From: Chloroflexota bacterium
GTDB lineage: Bacteria > Chloroflexota > Anaerolineae > UBA4142
DNA length: 62,669 nt
Reading direction: 5' to 3'
Assembly: GCA_016215025.1 (NCBI GenBank)
Contig: JACRMI010000168.1
Span: 1-62,669 of the forward strand
The notes beneath the pieces are model-generated. The model made no database searches. It was not told the DNA's origin and saw nothing but the letters and a program-made list of their open reading frames with translations. Position 1 is the first letter of the stretch. The number at the start of each line of letters is the position of its first letter. Position numbers and translations under genes: made by a program. Shown piece by piece: positions 40,870-47,640 of this stretch.

Positions 40870-42411
40870 GTGAAAAGAAAAGTGGTTCGAGTGGGAGTAC
40901 TTTTGATTGCATTATTGGCAGTAATGGCAGTTGGAGCATCGCCACAGGTTGCAATGGCGGCGACGTGTACGTGGAGTGGATTGGGTTTGGATGGACTCTG
41001 GTCCACTGGCGCAAATTGGAGTGGATGTACAGGAGGAGGGGTTCCAGCATCGACGGATGATGTTGTGCTTGACAATTCGCTAGCAGCCGGTAACTACGCA
41101 GTTACCTTGCCAGGGGGAGCGGTCACGACTGCCATCAACAAGCTGACCATAACACCCGGTTCAGGAAACACAATCACATTGGTATTGCCTTCAAGTAACA
41201 CAGCTAATCCTGGGTTCAATGTTGGTGATAACACAGCCAGTACGGATGACATTATTTTGAACAATGGTGCGGTTCTTCAAAACTCCTCTGGTGCTGGCTC
41301 TGGAAATGGCATCCAAGCAAATTTCACAAGCAATGGTACAGTAAGAATTAACAATGGCGGAAAGTATATTCACAACACTAGCAGGAGTACAGCCGGTGTT
41401 GTTCCTTTGTTATCGACTGTGGCCGGAACTGAAACTGGAGTTTTCGAGTATGATTCCCCAGGAACCGGGACGATAAGTATCAGTGCTTCGGGACGGAATT
41501 ATGGGAGCCTAACCTTGTCTAGAACTGCCGGTGCCGCTACATACAATGCCACCGGTGGCAGTGCGCTTACAGTAAGAGGAAACTTGACTATTAATAGCGG
41601 GGTAACATTCAATAACACAATGACCGGGATTGTATATGTCACCGGTAATTGGTCAAACTCCGGCACCTTAGCCGGCACGAGTACCGTTACCTTCAATGGA
41701 ACTGCGTCCCCTTCAACGATTCAAACCTTGACTGGCAACACGACATTCAACAATCTCATTATCAACGCTGGTTCCATTGTCGATGTGGGCGATTCGATAT
41801 TGACGGTCAATGGCACATACACGAACAACGGTCAATTGCGCCGCACACCCATTTCTGGGGTTGCGTGCGGCACTAGTGAAACCGATGCAACGGGTCACAC
41901 CACCGTCGCGTGGAGCAATTGCTCTATCGCAAATGTTGCAAGGATTCGAACGGCTGCCGGTTATGGTTTTCCCAATGTTGATCTCAACGGGAATGCCGTA
42001 TATGGGAATTGCCCGGCGTCCAGCAATCTAGTTTATCGGTATTGGGACATTGCGCCGGACGGATCGCTAACTGCCGATGTGACTTTCTCCTATCGCAGCA
42101 GTGAACTGCATGGCATTGACCCCGCGAGTATCTCTGTGTACGAATGTGTGGGTAGCACTTGGACATCGGTTGCCAACGGTCTTGCCTCAACAGCGGAGGA
42201 TCCTACTGGCTATCGATCCGTAACGGCGACGAATATATCAGTCGGTTCCGGTTTCGCGCTGGGTGGACCAAGCGCGCCGACAGCGGTTATGCTATCGTCA
42301 ATTGCGGCGCATGATAATGGAACTGCCAATTGGGGCATGTTGCTGGGCTTGAGCGGGGTTATCGCGGTGATGGCGATGGTTGGCGGCGTTTCGATGCGTC
42401 GCAAACGCTAG
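40870..42411 (+). CDS. Secreted surface protein with sorting-like C-terminus
   Basis: 513 residues from GTG at 40870, with GAGGAGGAG just upstream. A signal peptide (basic start, hydrophobic residues 7-28, AMAA cleavage site) is followed by about 400 residues of Thr/Ser/Gly/Asn-rich beta repeats (TINSGVTFNNTMTG, VTFNGTASPSTIQTL) of autotransporter- or beta-helix type. The C-terminus has PTAVMLSSIAAHDN, then a hydrophobic helix (GMLLGLSGVIAVMAMVGGV) and MRRKR, a tripartite sorting-like tail. It is the likely cargo or scaffold decorated by the polysaccharide locus. Confidence 0.8.
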   Translation: MKRKVVRVGVLLIALLAVMAVGASPQVAMAATCTWSGLGLDGLWSTGANWSGCTGGGVPASTDDVVLDNSLAAGNYAVTLPGGAVTTAINKLTITPGSGNTITLVLPSSNTANPGFNVGDNTASTDDIILNNGAVLQNSSGAGSGNGIQANFTSNGTVRINNGGKYIHNTSRSTAGVVPLLSTVAGTETGVFEYDSPGTGTISISASGRNYGSLTLSRTAGAATYNATGGSALTVRGNLTINSGVTFNNTMTGIVYVTGNWSNSGTLAGTSTVTFNGTASPSTIQTLTGNTTFNNLIINAGSIVDVGDSILTVNGTYTNNGQLRRTPISGVACGTSETDATGHTTVAWSNCSIANVARIRTAAGYGFPNVDLNGNAVYGNCPASSNLVYRYWDIAPDGSLTADVTFSYRSSELHGIDPASISVYECVGSTWTSVANGLASTAEDPTGYRSVTATNISVGSGFALGGPSAPTAVMLSSIAAHDNGTANWGMLLGLSGVIAVMAMVGGVSMRRKR

Positions 42412-42440
42412 ATGACACTGAGAAAATCGCATTCCTTTTC

Positions 42441-42469
42441 TTGCAATCTGAGATACTTTGCGGTATAGT
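42441..42469 (+). promoter_or_regulatory. Sigma-70-type promoter of the CBS-ACT gene
   Basis: TTGCAA (42441-42446), a 17-base spacer and TATAGT (42464-42469), 51 bases before the ATG at 42521. Confidence 0.6.
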
Positions 42470-42520
42470 AAGAATAGAGAAACAAAAAGACTTGATCCAT
42501 ACTCAAGGTGGAGGTGTCCC

Positions 42521-43201
42521 ATGCTTGTCCGTGAACGAATGACTGCGAATCCCATCGTCGTCCATCCAGAAACGTCGTTTGAAGAAGCGCTTCAACTTTT
42601 GCGCGAGAAAAAGATTCGACGTTTGCCGGTCGTCGATAAACAAGGGATGCTGGTCGGCATCGTCGTCGAAAAAGATTTGCTCTACGCCTCGCCCTCGCCC
42701 GCAACCTCGCTCAGCGTTTTTGAAGTGCATTACCTCTTGTCCAAGCTCGCGGTCAAGGATGTAATGACCAAACGCGTGATCACGGTCGCCGAAGATTGCC
42801 CGCTGGAAGAAGCCGCTCGCATCATGATCGATCACAAGATCGGCAGTTTGCCGGTCGTGCGCGGCAAGCAAGTCGTGGGCATTATCACCGAGACCGACGT
42901 GTTCAAGATCATGGCGGAAGCGTTGGGTGGACGCGCCAAGGGTGTTCGCATCGTCATGCGCGTTCCCGAAGTGAAAGGCGAGCTTGCGAAAGTCACGGCG
43001 AAAATCGCCGAACTGGGCGGCAACATCGTCAGTCTCGCAGTTTTCTTTAGCAGCGATGCGCAACATCGCGAAGTCACCGTCAAAGTTCAAGAAGCTAAAC
43101 GCGAAGAAATGATAGCGGCGCTCGAAAAGACCGGTGTGCAGATTGTCGATGTGCGCGAGATCACCGCGGAATATCAGCCCCAATTGATTTCGTCGCGTTA
43201 A
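42521..43201 (+). CDS. CBS-domain pair with C-terminal ACT domain (AcuB-like)
   Basis: 226 residues from the ATG at 42521, preceded by GGTGGAGG. Two CBS domains (residues 1-60, with VRERMTANPIVVHPETSFEEA, and 76-135, with VKDVMTKRVITVAEDCPLEEA) are followed by an ACT domain (VRIVMRVPEVKGELAKVTAKIAELGGNI). Proteins of this layout sense adenine nucleotides and amino acids; AcuB of Bacillus is linked to acetoin use, but no acu genes are here. A stand-alone regulatory protein. Confidence 0.88.
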   Translation: MLVRERMTANPIVVHPETSFEEALQLLREKKIRRLPVVDKQGMLVGIVVEKDLLYASPSPATSLSVFEVHYLLSKLAVKDVMTKRVITVAEDCPLEEAARIMIDHKIGSLPVVRGKQVVGIITETDVFKIMAEALGGRAKGVRIVMRVPEVKGELAKVTAKIAELGGNIVSLAVFFSSDAQHREVTVKVQEAKREEMIAALEKTGVQIVDVREITAEYQPQLISSR

Positions 43202-43206
43202 TTGTC

Positions 43207-43311
43207 TCGTAGTCGAATTGTCAGATAGTCTTGTGGTCAATTCCTCCGCAAGACTATCTGACTTTTTGTTATCGACTATCTGACGAAACGACTATATGAC
43301 TATGACTATTC
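43207..43311. repeat. Inverted octamer array (third copy of the TAGTC family)
   Basis: TCGTAGTC, GAATTGTC, AGATAGTC, TTGTGGTC (43207-43238), a 13-base loop, then inverted GACTATCT, GACTTTTT, GACTATCT, GACGAAAC, GACTATAT, GACTATTC (43252-43311). The last units contain the ATG of the next gene and encode its first residues (MTMTIR). Confidence 0.85.
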
Positions 43312-44222
43312 GACTGCCGGACGGTATTCGTTTCATCGAGCGCGGCTGGCTCAATAGCAACAGTATTCTCTTTCGCGGCGACGCGCCATTGCTGATCGAT
43401 ACCGGCTATGAATCGCACGCGCAATTGACGATCGATCTCATTCATGCCAACGATGTGAGCGTTGCCGACATTGCGACGATTGTTCACACGCATTGCCACA
43501 GCGATCACATTGGCGGCACGCAATCGATTCGCGCCCAATCCAAAGCGGAAACGGCGATGCATCCCATCGAAGCGGCGTGGTTGAGAGCGGGGGAGCGTCG
43601 CTTGACTTGGCTCGATTACCTCGATCAGAACGCAACATTTTTTCCGGTGGAAACAGAACTCAATGAGGGAGATGTTCTTCGCGCCGGAGAATTTTCGTTG
43701 CAGGTTTTCCACACACCCGGACATTCGCCGGGCGGCATCGCGCTGTATTGCCCCGAATTGAATATTTTGTTTGCGGGCGATGCGATCTGGCAGGGCGATA
43801 TGGGCGCGGTGAATGTCGCAATTCACGGCGAGGCAGCATTCTTTCACGCGCTCGCCTCGCTGGATAAATTAGCCGCGCTGAACGCACACGCGATTTTTCC
43901 AGGGCATGGCAAGCCGATCTATCACGTCGCCGCGAATTTCCATCGCGTACGGGAGCGGCTCAATGGCTTTATCGCGAATCGAAAAAAGATGGCTATGCAT
44001 GCGCTCAAGCAATATTTTATCTTCACGTTGATGCTCAAAGATGGCGTGCGTGCCGACGCGTTGCCCGATTACATTTCGCAAATCCCCGCGTTTATCGATT
44101 ATGCTGAACGCTACCTCGATACTTCGCCCCATGATTTGTTGCCGTATCTGCTCGACAAATTAAGTGCGCGCGGTCACATCATTCTGCGTGATGGGGTGTG
44201 GCATGCGACGGGACCACGTTGA
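43296..44222 (+). CDS. Metallo-beta-lactamase-fold hydrolase
   Basis: 308 residues. The metal motif HxHxDH is intact (THCHSDHIGG), with further ligands in HTPGHSPGG and LFAGDAIW and a final FPGHGKPI. The C-terminal 100 residues are an extra helical part. It belongs to the glyoxalase II/LACTB2-like MBL group; the substrate is unknown. The start codon lies in a repeat array and no Shine-Dalgarno is visible, so a later start cannot be ruled out. Confidence 0.87.
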   Translation: MTMTIRLPDGIRFIERGWLNSNSILFRGDAPLLIDTGYESHAQLTIDLIHANDVSVADIATIVHTHCHSDHIGGTQSIRAQSKAETAMHPIEAAWLRAGERRLTWLDYLDQNATFFPVETELNEGDVLRAGEFSLQVFHTPGHSPGGIALYCPELNILFAGDAIWQGDMGAVNVAIHGEAAFFHALASLDKLAALNAHAIFPGHGKPIYHVAANFHRVRERLNGFIANRKKMAMHALKQYFIFTLMLKDGVRADALPDYISQIPAFIDYAERYLDTSPHDLLPYLLDKLSARGHIILRDGVWHATGPR

Positions 44223-44297
44223 GGGTGACGAGTTGACGCCACCAAATGAAACAAACAACGTGTGATGGGGCTAAATTTCTATATCCCATGATCCTTT

Positions 44298-44327
44298 TTG
44301 GCACGCATTCGCAAGGCGTGGTATAAT
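44298..44327 (+). promoter_or_regulatory. Possible promoter of the toxin-antitoxin/lepA operon
   Basis: TTGGCA (44298-44303), an 18-base spacer and TATAAT (44322-44327), 28 bases before the antitoxin ATG. Confidence 0.5.
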
Positions 44328-44354
44328 GCCGATCATGGAAACACGAGGTGGAAG

Positions 44355-44609
44355 ATGTCCGCGATGACTCTAAAAATTATCGGCGAGAAAACAGCCGTCG
44401 CCAAGATTGGAAAGAATGACGTAGTCCTTTTGCCAATGGCACGCTACAAAAATTTGATGAAACGCTTAGAAGACCTGGAAGACATTTTGGATTCTCAACG
44501 CTCGATGAGTGAATATCGCGCTGGGCAAGGACGCGCTTTTGTCGAATACTTGAAAGAACGTCGAGGCAAACATCGTGTATCACGTAGTAAACGCCAGTCG
44601 CCGCGTTGA
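44355..44609 (+). CDS. Antitoxin-like protein (Phd/RelB type)
   Basis: 84 residues from the ATG at 44355 with GAGGTGG upstream. GKNDVVLLPMARYKNLMKRLEDLEDILDSQ recalls the Phd/YefM antitoxin core. The acidic helix and basic tail are typical of an antitoxin. The toxin gene overlaps it by 35 bases, so both are cotranslated. Confidence 0.72.
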   Translation: MSAMTLKIIGEKTAVAKIGKNDVVLLPMARYKNLMKRLEDLEDILDSQRSMSEYRAGQGRAFVEYLKERRGKHRVSRSKRQSPR

Positions 44610-44835
44610 ACGCGAACTGGACAAGATTCCTTCACGAGATTTTGCGCGGGTCGCAGATGCAATTCAACAGCTTGCCCAAAACCCACGGCCGTTTGGTGTC
44701 ATAAAATTGGCAGGCAACGTTCATCGAATTCGCGTTGGACGTTTTCGTGTCATCTATGAAATTGATGACACAGCGAAGATCGTTGTTATCACGAGCGTCA
44801 AGAAACGCAGTGAAAGCACATACAAGAGTTTTTGA
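44575..44835 (+). CDS. RelE/ParE-family toxin
   Basis: 86 residues from GTG at 44575. The fold signature ASRRVERELDKIPSRDFARVADAIQQLAQNPRP, then LAGNVHRIRVGRFRVIYEID and a basic end is that of RelE-type mRNA interferases. The stop codon TGA overlaps the ATG of lepA as TGATG, so lepA translation may be coupled to the toxin. Confidence 0.88.
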   Translation: MYHVVNASRRVERELDKIPSRDFARVADAIQQLAQNPRPFGVIKLAGNVHRIRVGRFRVIYEIDDTAKIVVITSVKKRSESTYKSF

Positions 44836-46640
44836 TGGATCAGTCGAGAATAAGAAATCTCTGTATTATTGCTCACATCGACCACGGTAAATCCACCCTC
44901 ACGGATCGTTTGCTCGAAATGACCGGTACGCTCGCCAAACGCGAGATGGTCGAGCAGGTCATGGACCAGATGGACCTGGAGCGCGAAAAAGGCATTACGA
45001 TCAAGGCGAAAGCCGTGCGGATGCTTTATCGCGCCAAGGACGGCAACGAGTACGAAATGAACTTGATCGACACGCCCGGTCATGTCGATTTCACATACGA
45101 AGTCTCGCGCGCGCTGGCGGCGTGTGAAGGCGCAGTCCTCGTCGTCGATGCGACACAGGGCATTGAGGCGCAGACGCTCGCCAATCTCTATCTCGCGCTC
45201 GAACACAATCTCGTGATTATTCCGGTTCTCAACAAAATCGATTTGCCCTCAGCGCGTCCGGAAGAAATTGCGCACGATGTCGAAAAATTGCTCAACGTGC
45301 CGAACGATCAAATTATTCGTGCGTCGGCAAAAGCCGGTACCGGTGTCGATGAGATTCTCGAAGCGATTGTGACGAGGATTCCACCACCGGTGAGCGACAC
45401 GACGTTGCCACTCCGCGCGCTGATTTTCGATAGCAAGTACGATTCGTACAAAGGCGTCGTCGCCTACGTGCGCGTGATGGACGGCGAGTTACCTAAGGAC
45501 AAAAAACTGAAATTGATGTCTTCGGGACTCGAAATCGACGCGCTCGAAGTTGGCGCATTTCGTCCCAAGATGGTCGCGGGCGAAACGCTGACCGCGGGCG
45601 AAGTGGGATACGTTGCGACGGGTCTCAAGAGCGTGCGCGATATTCAAGTCGGCGATACGATCACGCACAGCGAAAATTCCGCGACCAGTCCAGTGCCGGG
45701 TTATCGACCAGCCAAGCCCATGGTATTCGCTGGCTTTTATCCTGTCGAAACAAACGACTATCCACTCTTGCGCGATGCGCTCGACAAGTTGAAACTCAAC
45801 GATGCATCCCTCAAGTACGACCCCGAAACATCGGCGGCACTTGGGTTTGGATTTCGCTGTGGATTTCTCGGACTGTTGCACATGGAAATCGTGCAAGAGC
45901 GCTTGGAACGCGAATATGATTTGAATCTGATCGCGACTGCGCCAAGCGTCGAGTACAACGTGCTGAAAACGAACGGCGATCTGATCGTCGTGGACAATCC
46001 CGCCGAGATGCCGGATGGCTCCGAGGTTTCCGAAATCGAAGAACCGTGGATGAACATCCAAGTCTTTACGCCGAAAGAGTATATCGGTCAGATCATGGAA
46101 CTGGTGATCGCGCGGCGCGGCACGTTCGACAAGATGGAATATCTCGACGAACAGCGCGTGATGCTGTCGTATTTTATGCCGCTGTCGGAACTGATCGTCG
46201 ATTTCTACGATCAACTGAAATCGCGCACGCGCGGTTACGCCTCGCTCGATTATTCGTTTGGTGATTACCGCGCGAGCAATCTCGTCAAGCTGAACATTCT
46301 GCTGAACGAAGAACCGATCGACGCGCTGTCGATGATCGTGCATAAGGATTACGCGTATCCGCGTGGCGCAGCCTTGTGCAAACGATTAAAAGAAGTCATC
46401 CCGCAGCAAATGTTCCCTGTGCCGATTCAAGCCGCGATTGGCGGTCACATCATCGCGCGCGAAACGATTCGGGCCTTGCGCAAAGACGTGTTGGCAAAAT
46501 GCTATGGTGGCGATATTTCGAGGAAAAGAAAATTGTTAGAGAAACAGAAGGAAGGCAAAAAGCGGATGAAGCGTTTTGGCACGGTCGAAATTCCGCAGGA
46601 TGCTTTCATGGCAGTTTTAAAATTAGGTGACGACAAATAA
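44835..46640 (+). CDS. lepA: Elongation factor 4 (LepA)
   Basis: 601 residues, the usual length. GTPase motifs AHIDHGKSTLTDRLLE (P-loop), DTPGHVDFTYEV and NKIDLPSA are clear; domain II-V follow, with the C-terminal LepA-specific part containing VHKDYAYPRGAALCKRL and a basic GGDISRKRKLLEKQKEGKKRMKR end. It is a ribosome-associated GTPase promoting back-translocation. The ATG at 44835 overlaps the toxin stop codon; a TTG one codon earlier is less likely. Confidence 0.97.
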   Translation: MDQSRIRNLCIIAHIDHGKSTLTDRLLEMTGTLAKREMVEQVMDQMDLEREKGITIKAKAVRMLYRAKDGNEYEMNLIDTPGHVDFTYEVSRALAACEGAVLVVDATQGIEAQTLANLYLALEHNLVIIPVLNKIDLPSARPEEIAHDVEKLLNVPNDQIIRASAKAGTGVDEILEAIVTRIPPPVSDTTLPLRALIFDSKYDSYKGVVAYVRVMDGELPKDKKLKLMSSGLEIDALEVGAFRPKMVAGETLTAGEVGYVATGLKSVRDIQVGDTITHSENSATSPVPGYRPAKPMVFAGFYPVETNDYPLLRDALDKLKLNDASLKYDPETSAALGFGFRCGFLGLLHMEIVQERLEREYDLNLIATAPSVEYNVLKTNGDLIVVDNPAEMPDGSEVSEIEEPWMNIQVFTPKEYIGQIMELVIARRGTFDKMEYLDEQRVMLSYFMPLSELIVDFYDQLKSRTRGYASLDYSFGDYRASNLVKLNILLNEEPIDALSMIVHKDYAYPRGAALCKRLKEVIPQQMFPVPIQAAIGGHIIARETIRALRKDVLAKCYGGDISRKRKLLEKQKEGKKRMKRFGTVEIPQDAFMAVLKLGDDK

Positions 46641-46642
46641 GT

Positions 46643-46696
46643 TGTAGCGCGAGCGGCTCGCTCGCAGAGGTCGCGGCAGTCAAGCTGCCCAAGCTA
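46643..46696. repeat. Palindromic element after lepA
   Basis: Outer GTAGC/GCTAC encloses two smaller hairpins, around GCGAGCGGCTCGCTCGC and around GGCAGTCAAGCTGCC. Three bases after lepA. It may act as terminator but has no T-run. Confidence 0.6.
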
Positions 46697-46779
46697 CGGA
46701 TCGAAATAACTTTGGCGCGAGCAATATTCTGAACAAAACCTAGTATGGTCGAAGGCTCGCGCGTGAAGGAAGCGCACTC

Positions 46780-47550
46780 TTGAAAACTCTTCGTATCGAC
46801 AAAACGGATACCATCACAACCATCTATCTGAATCGTCCTAGCCAGCGCAATAGTCTCACCTCGGAGTTGATCGACGAGTTGCACACGCTGGTCGATCAAT
46901 TGCGCGACGATCAAGCCACACGCGTGGTGATTATCACCGGCGCGGGTAAAACATTTTCGAGCGGCGCAGATGTAGAAATGCTTACGCGCATCGGTGAATC
47001 GTACACGCCGGAACAAACGCGTGACGAAATCAGCAAGTGGCGGGCGACCTTTGATGCGCTCGAACAATTGCCGCAAATCACGATTGCCGCGATCAATGGT
47101 TTGGCGTATGGTGGCGGTGTTGTCCTCGCGCTCGCTTGCGATTTTCGGATTGCATCGACGCGCGCAATCTTCGGTCTGCCCGAAATCAAGTTGGGCATGG
47201 TCCTCGCGCTTGGCGGCACGCAGCGTTTGACGCGGCTGATTGGGGTGAGTGCCGCAAAGGAAATGATTCTACGTGGGCGCAACGTCACCGCAATCGAGGC
47301 GCAGCGCATGGGGTTGGCGCATCGCATCGCCGAACCCGGAGATTTAATGGGCTTGGCGCAGAGTTGGGCAGAACGCGCGGTCAGTTATTCGCCGCGTGCA
47401 CTCGCGCTCGCCAAGCGTCTCATCGATCAATCATTTGATCGCGACGCGAATGTGTCCGGCGAAGCCGAGACGGTCGCGCAAGTTGAACTTTTGCACTCGC
47501 CCGAATTCCTGGGACGAGTCAAGTCGCTGAAGGAAAGTGGAGAAATATAG
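46780..47550 (+). CDS. Enoyl-CoA hydratase/isomerase family protein
   Basis: 256 residues from TTG at 46780 (GGAAG about 9 bases upstream). The crotonase fold has the oxyanion-hole segments GAGKTFSSGADVEML and INGLAYGGGVVLALACDFRIAS, and the LPEIKLGMVLALGGTQRLTRLIG region with a catalytic Glu in GLPEIKLG. It hydrates or isomerises acyl-CoA intermediates of fatty-acid or amino-acid breakdown; the substrate is not defined. The stop codon abuts a heptamer array. Confidence 0.9.
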   Translation: MKTLRIDKTDTITTIYLNRPSQRNSLTSELIDELHTLVDQLRDDQATRVVIITGAGKTFSSGADVEMLTRIGESYTPEQTRDEISKWRATFDALEQLPQITIAAINGLAYGGGVVLALACDFRIASTRAIFGLPEIKLGMVLALGGTQRLTRLIGVSAAKEMILRGRNVTAIEAQRMGLAHRIAEPGDLMGLAQSWAERAVSYSPRALALAKRLIDQSFDRDANVSGEAETVAQVELLHSPEFLGRVKSLKESGEI

Positions 47551-47640
47551 AACGTGAAACGCGAAGCGTGATGCGTGGCGCGTGAGATCTGAAGCTTGTG
47601 ACGCGAGACCTGGAACCTGAAACTTGAGACGTGAAGCTTG
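47550..47640 (+). repeat. Heptamer array of thirteen units
   Basis: Thirteen 7-base units without a break: GAACGTG, AAACGCG, AAGCGTG, ATGCGTG, GCGCGTG, AGATCTG, AAGCTTG, TGACGCG, AGACCTG, GAACCTG, AAACTTG, AGACGTG, AAGCTTG. Consensus RARCNTG, the same family as the right arm inside folC (5340-5416). The start of the GT39-like gene (TTG 47624) lies within it. Confidence 0.9.

Noticed and set aside
44298..44316. Sigma-54 promoter (TGGCACG and GC 4-6 bases later)
   Set aside because: The -12 element lacks TTGCA, and the same stretch fits a sigma-70 promoter with TATAAT.
47550..47640. CRISPR array
   Set aside because: Units are 7 bases with no spacers, and no cas genes are present. The same holds for the other short-period arrays.
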